Shown here: piece after piece, positions 7,509 to 17,413 of the stretch | Position numbering within the stretch: position 1 is the first letter of the stretch | Layout: every line of letters starts with the position of its first letter | Assembly (NCBI RefSeq): GCF_011398355.1 | Contig: NZ_AP021889.1 | Span: 2,232,001 to 2,296,000 of the forward strand | Length of the DNA stretch: 64,000 bases | From: Thiosulfatimonas sediminis | GTDB lineage: Bacteria > Pseudomonadota > Gammaproteobacteria > Thiomicrospirales > Thiomicrospiraceae | Reading direction: 5' to 3' | Made by a program: the position numbers and the translations under genes | The notes under the pieces: model-generated | What the model was told of the DNA's origin: nothing | Databases searched by the model: none | Seen by the model: the letters and a program-made list of their open reading frames with translations, nothing else

Positions 7509-8840
7509 ATGTTAAAACGTAGATCTTTAATTAAAGCAATGGCGGCCACCGGATTTGGTGGGACTCTTATTGCCGCGCTTCCAGGCTGTTCTCTGCCTAA
7601 AGTACCTATGCTAGGTGAAATGGGCGCAAAAACTCGTAAGGCTGGTGAGCCTGCACATGTTGTCGTTATTGGTGGCGGTTTCGGTGGTGCATCAGTTGCT
7701 AAATACCTTAAACGTTTCGATAGTTCGGTAAACGTCACCCTGATCGAACCTAAACAGAACTACATGACGTGTCCTGGTTCTAACTGGTACCTAGCCGGTT
7801 TGGTTGATGCAAAATTCATCACTCACAACTATGACGCACTGAAAACAAAACACGGTGTCAGCGTAATTCACTCAATGGTAACGAAAGTTAGTCCATCTGC
7901 GATGCAAGTCACCTTGAAAGATGGCCGCGTTCTTGATTATGACCGTCTTGTTGTTTCTCCAGGTATCGACTTCAATTACGATGCGATTGAAGGTTATTCG
8001 GAAGCCAACATCAATGACATTCCGCACGCTTACCAAGCCGGTCCGCAAACGGAAATTCTGTATAAGCAACTGCGTGAGATGCCACAAGGCGGTACTTTCG
8101 TTATGTGTCCTCCTGGTAACCCGTTCCGTTGCCCTCCAGGACCTTACGAGCGTGCTTCAATGGTTGCTGACTTCTTCAAGCGTGAAAACCCAACCGCGAA
8201 AATTGTTATCTTGGATGCCAAAGAAAAGTTCTCTAAACAAGGTCTATTCCAAGAAGGTTGGGCACAACTTTACGGCGATATGATTGAATGGATTCCAGCG
8301 TCTTCAGGCGGTAAAGTATTGCGCGTTGACGCGGCGACCAAAACCGTCTTCACTGACTTTGGTGAGCACAAAGCAGATGTATTAAACATCATCCCACCGC
8401 AGAAAGCCGGTAAGATTGCGTTCACAGCAGGTCTAACCAATGAAAAAGGCTGGTGCCCAATCAACCAAAAAACCTTTGAATCGACGATTCACCCTAACAT
8501 CCATGTTATCGGTGACTCTTCTATCTCAGGTAAAATGCCTAAATCGGGTCACTCAGCAGCCAGCCAAGGTAAAATGTGCGCAGCGGCAATCGTTTCGCTA
8601 CTCAATGGCAAAGACGTTCCAGTCGGCAAAAACGTTAACACCTGCTACAGCTTAGTTAGCGCAGACTACGGTATTTCCGTTGCTGCAGTCTATGTGTTGA
8701 ATGCCGAAGGCCAAATCGTTGGCGTGAAAGACGCTGGTGGTGTAAGTCCGAAAGGTGCTGACACAGCCTTCCGTCTAATGGAAGCGAAGTACGCTGACGG
8801 TTGGTATAAAGCAATCGCAATGGATCTTTGGAAGAGCTAA
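7509..8840 (+). CDS. fccB: Flavocytochrome c sulfide dehydrogenase, flavoprotein subunit (copy 3), possible Tat lipoprotein
   Basis: A third FCSD flavoprotein. I start it at ATG 7509 because GTGGAG just upstream is the ribosome site; the in-frame GTG at 7497 is part of that site. The signal has KRRSLIK (residues 3-9) and ends LPGC (C27, Ser at +2), a possible lipobox with an unusual Pro. Rossmann motif VVVIGGGFGGASV (51-63), FAD-linking C88 in YMTCPGSNWYLAG, and the disulfide cysteines in FRCPPGPYER and NTCYSLV are all present. It resembles copy 2 more than copy 1. Confidence 0.93.
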   Translation: MLKRRSLIKAMAATGFGGTLIAALPGCSLPKVPMLGEMGAKTRKAGEPAHVVVIGGGFGGASVAKYLKRFDSSVNVTLIEPKQNYMTCPGSNWYLAGLVDAKFITHNYDALKTKHGVSVIHSMVTKVSPSAMQVTLKDGRVLDYDRLVVSPGIDFNYDAIEGYSEANINDIPHAYQAGPQTEILYKQLREMPQGGTFVMCPPGNPFRCPPGPYERASMVADFFKRENPTAKIVILDAKEKFSKQGLFQEGWAQLYGDMIEWIPASSGGKVLRVDAATKTVFTDFGEHKADVLNIIPPQKAGKIAFTAGLTNEKGWCPINQKTFESTIHPNIHVIGDSSISGKMPKSGHSAASQGKMCAAAIVSLLNGKDVPVGKNVNTCYSLVSADYGISVAAVYVLNAEGQIVGVKDAGGVSPKGADTAFRLMEAKYADGWYKAIAMDLWKS

Positions 8841-8879
8841 TCACTTGCTTTTTTGAAATTCCTAAGCATTGCTTAGAAC

Positions 8880-8909
8880 AAAAAAACCGAGCCTAGGCTC
8901 GGTTTTTTT
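8880..8909. terminator. Bidirectional intrinsic terminator between fccB copy 3 and clpB
   Basis: A palindromic stem CCGAGCCTAGGCTCGG (8887-8902) flanked by an A-run and a T-run, placed between convergent genes. Confidence 0.9.
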
Positions 8910-8944
8910 GATTTCTACCTATCGAGAATAAGATAGGTTTAAGT

Positions 8945-11512
8945 TTAATGAAATACTAAATCGCCATTTTCGATGGTAACGCGTACCGTGCTACCAGGGA
9001 TAAAGGCGCCAGACAAGATTTTCTGTGCCAAAGGATTTTCCAGACGTTGCTGAATAACCCGTTTCAATGGACGTGCGCCAAACAACGGATCAAATCCAGC
9101 CTCACCCAACACATCCAATGCCTCGTCGGCAATTTCAAAACCAATATCATTGGCTGCCAAACGCTTGGTCAAATGTTGCAACTGAATCGAGGTAATCGCA
9201 CGAATCTGCTCGCGACCTAGTGGATGGAAGACCACAATATCGTCGATACGGTTAATAAATTCTGGACGGAAATAGCCGCCGACCACGTCCATTACATCCG
9301 CTTTCATCTCATCATAAGAAGCGGTTGCCGCTTTCTCTTGAATCAATTGCGAACCCAAATTAGAGGTCATTACAATAACCGTGTTCTTAAAGTCCACCGT
9401 ACGCCCCTGACCATCGGTTAAACGACCGTCATCCAACACCTGCAATAATATGTTGAACACATCCGGATGCGCTTTCTCAACCTCATCCAGCAAAATCACC
9501 GAATACGGTTTACGACGCACCGCTTCAGTAAGATAACCGCCCTGCTCGTAACCGACATACCCCGGAGGCGCACCGACCAGACGAGCCACCGAATGTTTCT
9601 CCATAAACTCCGACATATCAATACGCACAATCGCATCGCTGGTATCAAACAAGAAATCTGCCAACGCTTTGGTTAGCTCAGTCTTCCCTACCCCAGTTGG
9701 CCCCAAAAACAGGAAAGACCCGTTCGGTCGATTCGGGTCGGCCAAACCAGCACGCGAACGACGAATCGCATCGGAAACCGCTTTGACCGCTTCCGCTTGG
9801 CCAACCACTTGCTTTTCCAAAGCCGATTCCATCTGCAGCAATTTCTCACGCTCACCTTCTAACATCTTCGCCACTGGAATACCTGTCCAACGCGCCACCA
9901 CATCAGCGATTTCCATCTCCGTAACCTGGTTGCGCAACAAACGGTTGCCGCCATCGTCTTGTGCTTGTTGCTCCGCCGCCTCAGCATCGCGAATTTTCGC
10001 CTCTAAATCGGGTATACGGCCATGCTGGATTTCAGCCATCTTTTCCCAATTACCACTACGCTGCGCCATTTCCAATTCGGTACGTGCCGCATCAAGCTGT
10101 TCTTTCCACTGTTGAGCGCCTTGTAAAGCGGCTTTATCACGTTTCCAGATTTCTTCTAAATCGGAATACTCTTTTTCTAGCTCAGCCACTTCGTCATTCA
10201 AACTCAGTAGACGTTTTTTAGAGGCGTCATCTTTCTCTTTTTTCAACGCCAATTGTTCGATTTTCAGTTGAATCAGACGACGATCAAGCTTATCCATCAC
10301 TTCTGGCTTGGAATCAATTTCCATCCGAATCCGCGATGCCGCCTCGTCAATCAAATCAATCGCTTTATCGGGAAGCTGACGATCGGTGATGTAGCGTTGC
10401 GACAACTTCGCTGCCGCGACAATCGCTGGGTCGGTAATCGCCACCCCATGGTGAATCTCATAACGCTCTTTCAAACCACGCAGAATCGCGATAGTGTCTT
10501 CTTCAGTCGGTTCATCGACCAGCACTTTTTGGAAACGACGCTCCAGTGCCGCATCTTTTTCAATGTTTTGGCGATATTCATCCAAAGTGGTCGCACCGAT
10601 ACAATGTAGCTCACCGCGCGCCAAAGCGGGCTTAAGCATATTACCGGCGTCCATCGACCCTTCAGTCTTTCCGGCACCAACCATGGTGTGAATCTCGTCG
10701 ATGAACAGAATCACTTGGCCTTCTTGTTTCTCCAAATCTTTCAACAAGGCTTTTAAACGTTCTTCAAACTCACCGCGGTATTTCGCTCCTGCCAACAAAC
10801 CGGCCAAATCCAAAGATAAGAGGCGTTTGTTTTTTAGACCTTCCGGCACTTCACCGTTAACGATACGTTGTGCCAGACCTTCAACGATGGCGGTTTTACC
10901 GACACCCGGCTCACCAATCAAAACTGGGTTATTTTTAGTACGGCGTTGCAGTACTTGAATGGCACGGCGAATTTCATCGTCACGGCCAATAACCGGATCG
11001 AGCTTGCCTTGCTCGGCACGCGCGGTTAAATCCAAGGTATATTTTTCTAACGCCTGACGGTTCTGTTCTGAATGTTGATCTTGCACGCTCTCACCCCCAC
11101 GAATCTGTTCAATTGCTTGTGCTAATTTCTGTTTATCCGCGCCAGCTTGCTTAAAAACTTCGGTCGCTTGGTCTTGCACTTCCAAAAGTGCGGTGAAAAA
11201 CAGTTCGCTGGCGATAAACTTGTCGCCACGTTTTTGCGCCTGTTTGTCCATTAAGGTTAGAATAGATCCCGCTTTGGGCGAGAGTTGTGAATTGCTGTTG
11301 CCACTTACGGTCGGCAGTTGTTGAATTTTCTGCGCAACTTTACTGCGAAGCCCGTCAATATCGACTTGCGCTAATCGCAATAAACTCGCCTGTTCATCAA
11401 GCAGAACCGCTAAAATGTGCAATGCTTCAATATAGGCGTGATCTTTCCCGACTGCCAGCGATTGCGCTTGCATCAGTACGGATTGAAATTGAGAAGTAAA
11501 CTTATCTTGCAT
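8945..11512 (-). CDS. clpB: ClpB, protein disaggregase (Hsp100 ATPase)
   Basis: A hexameric AAA+ machine that extracts proteins from aggregates together with DnaK. It has an N-terminal Clp repeat domain (about 1-145), a first AAA+ domain with GEPGVGKT, the coiled-coil middle domain (about 405-525), and a second AAA+ domain with [14 protein letters not shown]. At 855 aa it has normal length. Transcription probably starts from the heat-shock promoter found just upstream. Confidence 0.97.
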   Translation of the reverse strand: MQDKFTSQFQSVLMQAQSLAVGKDHAYIEALHILAVLLDEQASLLRLAQVDIDGLRSKVAQKIQQLPTVSGNSNSQLSPKAGSILTLMDKQAQKRGDKFIASELFFTALLEVQDQATEVFKQAGADKQKLAQAIEQIRGGESVQDQHSEQNRQALEKYTLDLTARAEQGKLDPVIGRDDEIRRAIQVLQRRTKNNPVLIGEPGVGKTAIVEGLAQRIVNGEVPEGLKNKRLLSLDLAGLLAGAKYRGEFEERLKALLKDLEKQEGQVILFIDEIHTMVGAGKTEGSMDAGNMLKPALARGELHCIGATTLDEYRQNIEKDAALERRFQKVLVDEPTEEDTIAILRGLKERYEIHHGVAITDPAIVAAAKLSQRYITDRQLPDKAIDLIDEAASRIRMEIDSKPEVMDKLDRRLIQLKIEQLALKKEKDDASKKRLLSLNDEVAELEKEYSDLEEIWKRDKAALQGAQQWKEQLDAARTELEMAQRSGNWEKMAEIQHGRIPDLEAKIRDAEAAEQQAQDDGGNRLLRNQVTEMEIADVVARWTGIPVAKMLEGEREKLLQMESALEKQVVGQAEAVKAVSDAIRRSRAGLADPNRPNGSFLFLGPTGVGKTELTKALADFLFDTSDAIVRIDMSEFMEKHSVARLVGAPPGYVGYEQGGYLTEAVRRKPYSVILLDEVEKAHPDVFNILLQVLDDGRLTDGQGRTVDFKNTVIVMTSNLGSQLIQEKAATASYDEMKADVMDVVGGYFRPEFINRIDDIVVFHPLGREQIRAITSIQLQHLTKRLAANDIGFEIADEALDVLGEAGFDPLFGARPLKRVIQQRLENPLAQKILSGAFIPGSTVRVTIENGDLVFH

Positions 11513-11555
11513 AATACCCTCATTAAAAGTGCAGTGATTTTTGTCTAGTTTAGTT

Positions 11556-11581
11556 ATAGGGCTAAATTTTTCGCTTTCAAG
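11556..11581 (-). promoter_or_regulatory. Sigma-32 (RpoH) heat-shock promoter of clpB
   Basis: Reading on the minus strand: CTTGAA (11581-11576), a 14-base spacer, CCCTAT (11561-11556). This matches the RpoH consensus CTTGAA - N11-15 - CCCCAT with one mismatch and lies about 44 bases upstream of the clpB start. Confidence 0.8.
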
Positions 11582-11634
11582 TTACCACAAACAATTTCCT
11601 TAGTTTTTATCAAGAAATAGCGTTTTATCATTCT

Positions 11635-12540
11635 ATGGACAATTCATTTTTCGTGCTTTCCAAACTGGCTTGGGCGTTATTAAGCCCGAGTAATCTCATC
11701 TTGATTTTGTTTGCCGTCGGCACGCTGTTTTTGCTGTTCAATCGCACCCACATCGCCAAATGGCTATTGCTGCCGACGTCTGTAATCGCTTTAAGCATTA
11801 TGAGTTACCCGACTGCCGATTGGTTAATGCAGCCATTGGAATCACGTTTTGCACAACCGCAGCAGCTACCAGAAAAAATCGATGGCATTATCGTCTTAGG
11901 CGGTGGTGAAGACATTATCCGTTCGGCGAGTTGGAATGTGGCCGAACTCGGCCAAGGCGGCGATCGGTTTATTGCGGCGTCGAAATTAAGTATCGATTAC
12001 CCGAAAACAAACATCATCTACGCAGGGGGGAATAGCTCGGTGCAGAAAGAAGGTATGCAAAATCAGCTCAATATCGAACAGCAGATTTTCAGCGCGATGG
12101 GCGTTAATTTGGAACGGGTGATTATCGAAAAGCAAGCACATAATACCTATGAAAATTTCGTCAATATCAAACCGCTATTGCCGAAAACAGCAGATGACAA
12201 ACTCGGCACTTACCTTTTAGTGACCTCTGCTTTTCACATGCCGCGCTCGGTCGGCATCGCCCGAAAACAAGGGATTAATGTCATTCCTTATCCGGTCGAT
12301 TACCGCTCATCTAGCGCCGAACAACGGGTTTGGGGATTGGATTTCTATGACCATCTGCAAGTCTTAGAACCCGCTTGGAAAGAGTGGATCGGCTTAGTGG
12401 TATATTTTCTGACTGATAAAACCAGCTCTCTTTTCCCAGGCCCTTTGCCGCATGACGCTAGCCTGGAAATTCACCCGAACAACGACACCTTCTACCAGGA
12501 ATCTGAAAAAACAATACAAAACAAAACTGCCGCTAAATGA
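11635..12540 (+). CDS. YdcF/ElyC-family (DUF218) membrane protein
   Basis: Two N-terminal membrane helices (about residues 13-33 and 40-60) are followed by a DUF218 domain (IDGIIVLGGGED, later LLVTSAFHMPRSV). The family includes E. coli ElyC, SanA and YdcF, linked to envelope integrity and peptidoglycan or common-antigen lipid carrier balance; the biochemical activity is not settled. At 301 aa it is closer to ElyC in topology. Its 3' end overlaps the hemN 3' end by 8 bases (convergent). Confidence 0.75.
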   Translation: MDNSFFVLSKLAWALLSPSNLILILFAVGTLFLLFNRTHIAKWLLLPTSVIALSIMSYPTADWLMQPLESRFAQPQQLPEKIDGIIVLGGGEDIIRSASWNVAELGQGGDRFIAASKLSIDYPKTNIIYAGGNSSVQKEGMQNQLNIEQQIFSAMGVNLERVIIEKQAHNTYENFVNIKPLLPKTADDKLGTYLLVTSAFHMPRSVGIARKQGINVIPYPVDYRSSSAEQRVWGLDFYDHLQVLEPAWKEWIGLVVYFLTDKTSSLFPGPLPHDASLEIHPNNDTFYQESEKTIQNKTAAK

Positions 12541-13915
12541 CCTTAGAAAAACGGTTTTGCATCTCCGGTTTTAGATAAGCATCAAATACCATGCAGATAT
12601 TGCGAATCAATAGTCGCCCTTTCGTGGTGACAAAGATATCGCTCGCCGAGATTTCAATTAAACCGTCTTCAGTCATCGGTTGCAGATTATTCAACTCTTT
12701 GGCGAAATACTCTTCGAAACGAATATTCCAGCGCTTATCCAACTGTGCGAAGTTCAAATGAAAATGCGAAATCAAACGGGTAATCACATCGCGTCGTAGC
12801 TCATCATCTTCAGTTAACTGCACTCCGCGGTAAACCGCCAGATGCCCTGCGTCAATCGCCTGATAGTATTCAGCCAAGGTTTTACGATTCTGCGCATAGG
12901 TGTTGTTGATTAATGAAATCGAGGTCGCCCCCATGCCGACTAAATCACATTCAGCATGGGTCGAATAGCCTTGAAAATTACGATACAGAGTTTCATTACG
13001 TTGTGCTATCGCCAGCTCATCATCGGGCTTGGCGAAATGATCCATGCCGATATAGATATAACCGGCTTGTAAAAGACGTTCGCTAGCGGCATGCAAAATT
13101 GCCAATTTTTCATCCGCGCTTGGCATATCCGCTTCGTTCATCTTTTTCTGGGTCGGGAACAGACTAGGCATATGCGCGTAATTAAAAATCGAAAAACGAT
13201 CCGGTTCGGCTTCCAGCACTCGATCTAGCGTTTTGACAAAACCTGCTTCGGTTTGATGCGGCAAACCATAAATCAAATCGACATTGACGGATAAAAAGCC
13301 GGCATCGCGAGCGCCATTCAACACTTCGAATGTCTGCTCTTGACTCTGAATGCGATTGACCGCTTTCTGCACCTTCTCGTCAAAGTCCTGCACCCCGAGA
13401 CTCATACGGTTGAAACCTAATTCCCGCAACAATTTAATCGATTCACGGTCGGCTTCGCGCGGATCGATTTCAATTGAATATTCACCGGAATCATCGTCCA
13501 ACAAAGTGAAATGCTGACGGGTTTTTTCCATTAACAGACGCATTTCATCGTTATTCAGAAACGTCGGTGTTCCTCCGCCCCAATGCAACTGCTCGACCAC
13601 TCGACTGGAATCAAATAACTCGGCTTGCATTTCAATTTCTTTAAACAGTCGTTCTAAATAAGGTGTGGTTTTCGAGCGATCCCGCGTCCAAACTTTATTA
13701 CAGGCACAGAAGAAACAAACCGTATCGCAAAAAGGAATATGAAAATACAGCGACAGGCCACGACCGGACTGGTTACTGCGTTGCACAGCTTGACGATAGT
13801 CATCTAAAGAGAAACTTTCATCGAACTGTAAAGCGGTTGGATAAGAGGTATATCTTGGGCCAGTCTGGTTATAGCGTTTAATCAATTGATGATCAAATTC
13901 AATACTTGGTTTCAC
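12533..13915 (-). CDS. hemN: HemN, oxygen-independent coproporphyrinogen III oxidase
   Basis: A radical-SAM enzyme that converts coproporphyrinogen III to protoporphyrinogen IX without oxygen, supplying heme for the many cytochromes encoded nearby. The cluster motif CxxxCxxC is C63, C67, C70 (PFCDTVCFFC), followed by CNKVWTRDRSKTTPYLERL, and GGGTPTFL lies near 115. At 460 aa it is the true HemN length rather than a HemW-type paralog. The start codon is GTG at 13915. Confidence 0.95.
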   Translation of the reverse strand: MKPSIEFDHQLIKRYNQTGPRYTSYPTALQFDESFSLDDYRQAVQRSNQSGRGLSLYFHIPFCDTVCFFCACNKVWTRDRSKTTPYLERLFKEIEMQAELFDSSRVVEQLHWGGGTPTFLNNDEMRLLMEKTRQHFTLLDDDSGEYSIEIDPREADRESIKLLRELGFNRMSLGVQDFDEKVQKAVNRIQSQEQTFEVLNGARDAGFLSVNVDLIYGLPHQTEAGFVKTLDRVLEAEPDRFSIFNYAHMPSLFPTQKKMNEADMPSADEKLAILHAASERLLQAGYIYIGMDHFAKPDDELAIAQRNETLYRNFQGYSTHAECDLVGMGATSISLINNTYAQNRKTLAEYYQAIDAGHLAVYRGVQLTEDDELRRDVITRLISHFHLNFAQLDKRWNIRFEEYFAKELNNLQPMTEDGLIEISASDIFVTTKGRLLIRNICMVFDAYLKPEMQNRFSKVI

Positions 13916-14245
13916 GGTTTGCTCTCAACTTTACGCGGGGTTTCGCAAGGATAAGGCAAGTCTGAAATGAATAAGTTATTCTCGCTCAAGAGCGAGCCAA
14001 GCGCCTACGGGCAAAAACCAAGCTAGCCGAACTTGATATGCATTATTCCACTTGAATGAATTACCCGCTACTTAAGCAGATTAACGAACTAAAATTACGT
14101 AGTTGTGGTATTTTTACTTAAGGAAAGTAGGATCAGGCTATAAAGCCTGTTTAAAGTGCGCTTTGCCGCTTCATTAAAACGAATCGAAAATTATTCAGCG
14201 CCTCCTGAACAACAAAATTCATATCTCTACACTGGCCGCATCACT
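13916..14245. other. Intergenic region between divergent hemN and the hybrid kinase
   Basis: No gene is recognised. It contains a GC-rich hairpin CTCGCTC-AA-GAGCGAG (13981-13996) and a short AGGCTATAAAGCCT hairpin around 14136-14149. A GTG at 14156 could start the kinase 30 residues earlier. Confidence 0.5.
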
Positions 14246-17200
14246 ATGTCTTTTAAACATCTTCTTAAATCACTGCTCGAAGTGCATCGCTACCCATTCG
14301 GTGCATGGATTGTTCTGTTCATTTCACTGGCACTGACGGCAATCGCTTGGAAAATCTCTCAAGATGCGATTCTTGAGAAGGCTGAAACCCGCTTTAACTT
14401 GAACAGTGATGAAATTGCCGCCGCAATTACCGAACGACTGCACACCTATGAAATGGCAATCCGCTCAGGCAAGGCTTACTTTGATTCCTCGCAGGAAGTG
14501 ACCCGTGAAGAGTGGAATCAGTTTGTGAGCAGTTTAAAAATCGAATACCGTTTTCCGGGTATACAAGGCTTGGGATACAGTGAATTTATCAAACCAGATG
14601 AACTCGATGCGCACGTTGCTAAAATTCGTGCTGAAGGCTTCCCAAACTACAGCGTACGTCCGCCTGGAAAACGGGATATGTATACCTCCATCGTATTTCT
14701 TGAACCATTTGATTGGCGCAATAAACGCGCCTTCGGTTACGACATGTATTCGCAAGAAACGCGCCGTGAAGCGATGAATCGCGCTCGTGATACGGGCTCA
14801 GCCGCCGTTTCAGGACAAGTCACTTTAGTACAAGAAACCACCACTGATGTGCAGTACGGTTTTTTGCTCTATGAGCCGGTTTATCGCAAAAATGCAGAAA
14901 TCCTAACCTTAGAACAACGCCGTGAAGCAATTATCGGTTACGTCTACAGCCCTTTTCGCGCCAAAGATTTTATGCAAGGGATTTTGAATTTCAGCCATCG
15001 AGGGCTTTACCTCGAACTGTATGATGGCAATTTACCAAACGAAAACTCAGTGCTCTATAAAACCAACGGCATTGAAACCCTTAAAAACAGCAATGAACTT
15101 ACCTTTTCACGAACTCTGACACTCAATCATAGCCAACGCGTGTGGAGCCTTAAAATTACGGCTGGGCCGGAATACTTGGCGCAAGACACCAGCCTTCAAC
15201 CTACCATGGTTGGGATATTAGGTGTCATTATCGATCTCTTGTTATTTGCAATTATCACTTATATGGGACGAAAAGAACGCCTGCTCGAAGAACATAGCGC
15301 AGCGCTCATCCATGCCAAGCAAGTCGCTGAAACAGCCAGCTCAGCAAAATCGAATTTCTTAGCCGCAATGAGCCATGAAATCCGCACCCCAATGAACGGG
15401 GTTATCGGCATGATCGAGGTACTTAATCAAAGCAGCTTGAAAGGCGATCAAGTTGACATGGTGCGTACCATTCAGGAATCGGCCAACGGACTGCTGTTAA
15501 TCATTAACGACATTCTCGACTTCTCAAAAATCGAAGCCGGCAAGATGGAACTCAACATTGAACCCATCTCAATCGAACATGAAGTCGATAAGGTGGCACT
15601 CCTTTTGGATCGCTCAGCGCGCAAGCAAAAGGTGCAAATTAATGTCTTTATCGATCCAGAAATCCCCTCAGTCGTGAACGGAGACGCACTGCGTTTACGG
15701 CAAATTATTACCAATTTACTGGGCAATGCGATTAAATTTTCCACTAACCGTGATAAGCCCAGTAACGTTATCGTAAAGGTCATTCTCGAACACCTCGAAA
15801 ATAAGCAAGCTTGGGTAAAACTGAGCGTAGAGGACAATGGCATCGGCATTAGCCCAGAATTGCAACAAAAATTGTTTCAACCGTTTGAGCAAGCCGACCG
15901 CTCAACCACGCGCAGCTTTGGAGGGACTGGCTTAGGACTCTCCATCAGCAAACAATTGGTGCAGATGATGGGTGGCACTATCGACGTAGAAAGCGTTCCA
16001 AATCAGGGCAGTACTTTCACCTGCGAGCTACCTTTCAAGGTATTACAAGAGCACTCAATTGAGAGCCATCTCCAACAACCCGATTTGACCCAGCTTCATT
16101 GCACACTTATTTCAAAGAATCAGCAGGATGGTAACTTTCAAAACATTTTGCGTTATTTAACCGCAGCTGGCATGCACATCCAAACAGCAAGCAGTATTCA
16201 AAAAGCGGCTGAGCTAACGCCAGAAGCGGATATCTGGCTGGTGGATTGCCTTGAAAAACTGCCAAGCCTTAATCGTTTACATCCTTATTTAGATAAATAC
16301 CCACAGATTAGAATCTTGCTGCTTAGTCAATATGTCGCGAATAGCGACCGCATTCGTAGTAGTCGAAAATTACATGATCGCGTTTTTCAATCAGATGGCA
16401 ATCTCCTTACGCGCAGCGCATTATTTCGTTTTATTGCTCTGGGTGCCGGCTTAGTGGAGCAAACAATAACGGAATCCGAGGACTCCACGCAACGCTTAGT
16501 GATCAATGTACCGAGCCGTGAAGAAGCTATTAATAATAAGCAGTTGATATTAGTCGCCGAGGATAACGAGGTGAATCAAAACGTCATTCGTCGCCAACTT
16601 GCGCTCTTGGGTTATATGTCAGATATTGTCAACAATGGATCGGAAGCATTGGAAAGTTGGTATAGCGGTGAATATTCGTTGATACTAACCGATTTACATA
16701 TGCCTTTAATGGATGGTATTCAGCTAACCGAAGCAATCCGCACCGAAGAAAAACGTGTCAATGCGCCACTTGCAATCCCGATTATCGCGCTGACGGCCAA
16801 TGCCCTCAAAGGCGAAGAAGACAAATGCCGAGAAGTGGGAATGAACGATTACTTGGTTAAACCCGCGTTAATCTCTGAAATTCAACAAGCTTTAGAGACT
16901 TGGCTACCAGCCACTGAAACCACCACCAAAAATACGGCAGATCAGCGTATACGGACTCTACAAGAGCCACCGCATTTTGATATTCATGTGCTTTTTGAAT
17001 TAGTTGGCGACGACCAAGAAATTGTTGACTCTCTGCTGCAAGATTTTGAAACCAACACCAAAAAAACGATTTCAGAACTGCAAGCGGCGCAAGAAGCCAA
17101 TAACCTAGAGCAAATCGGGCAATTAGCGCACCGTTTGAAATCTTCTGCCGCTTCAGTTGGCGCGCTTAAATTACGTTTAATCTGTATCGAACTACAACAA

Positions 17201-17338
17201 AAGGCAGAAAAGGCTGACAAAAATCAAGCCGATCGTTTGAACAGCTTGAACGAAATCATTGATTTACTGGAAGCAGAAACAACAATGCTCCTCGCCGCGA
17301 TTCAGAAATACCGCCGCGACAGCGTGGCCACTGATTAA
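14246..17338 (+). CDS. Hybrid sensor histidine kinase: CHASE - HisKA - HATPase - REC-like - REC - Hpt
   Basis: A membrane-bound multistep phosphorelay kinase (1030 aa from ATG 14246; an in-frame GTG at 14156 is an alternative but the ATG puts the first helix close to the N-terminus). Order: helix (about 15-38), extracellular CHASE sensor (about 60-290), second helix (about 318-340), HisKA with H377 (MSHEIRTPMNG), HATPase (GTGLGLSI), a degenerate receiver (about 620-740), an intact receiver with D816 (ILTDLHMPLMDG) and an Hpt domain with H962 (LAHRLKSSAASVG). The ligand is unknown and no separate regulator gene is adjacent. Confidence 0.9.
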   Translation: MSFKHLLKSLLEVHRYPFGAWIVLFISLALTAIAWKISQDAILEKAETRFNLNSDEIAAAITERLHTYEMAIRSGKAYFDSSQEVTREEWNQFVSSLKIEYRFPGIQGLGYSEFIKPDELDAHVAKIRAEGFPNYSVRPPGKRDMYTSIVFLEPFDWRNKRAFGYDMYSQETRREAMNRARDTGSAAVSGQVTLVQETTTDVQYGFLLYEPVYRKNAEILTLEQRREAIIGYVYSPFRAKDFMQGILNFSHRGLYLELYDGNLPNENSVLYKTNGIETLKNSNELTFSRTLTLNHSQRVWSLKITAGPEYLAQDTSLQPTMVGILGVIIDLLLFAIITYMGRKERLLEEHSAALIHAKQVAETASSAKSNFLAAMSHEIRTPMNGVIGMIEVLNQSSLKGDQVDMVRTIQESANGLLLIINDILDFSKIEAGKMELNIEPISIEHEVDKVALLLDRSARKQKVQINVFIDPEIPSVVNGDALRLRQIITNLLGNAIKFSTNRDKPSNVIVKVILEHLENKQAWVKLSVEDNGIGISPELQQKLFQPFEQADRSTTRSFGGTGLGLSISKQLVQMMGGTIDVESVPNQGSTFTCELPFKVLQEHSIESHLQQPDLTQLHCTLISKNQQDGNFQNILRYLTAAGMHIQTASSIQKAAELTPEADIWLVDCLEKLPSLNRLHPYLDKYPQIRILLLSQYVANSDRIRSSRKLHDRVFQSDGNLLTRSALFRFIALGAGLVEQTITESEDSTQRLVINVPSREEAINNKQLILVAEDNEVNQNVIRRQLALLGYMSDIVNNGSEALESWYSGEYSLILTDLHMPLMDGIQLTEAIRTEEKRVNAPLAIPIIALTANALKGEEDKCREVGMNDYLVKPALISEIQQALETWLPATETTTKNTADQRIRTLQEPPHFDIHVLFELVGDDQEIVDSLLQDFETNTKKTISELQAAQEANNLEQIGQLAHRLKSSAASVGALKLRLICIELQQKAEKADKNQADRLNSLNEIIDLLEAETTMLLAAIQKYRRDSVATD

Positions 17339-17413
17339 CGAATGAAGGATAGAAATTGACAGCGCGCGACGTTTTTACCTGAGCAAAAACGTCCAGCTGA
17401 CGCTTAAAAAAGC

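Noticed and set aside
13861-13915. FNR box near the hemN start (TTGAT ... ATCAA)
   Set aside because: The half-sites are separated by one base instead of four and lie inside the coding region.
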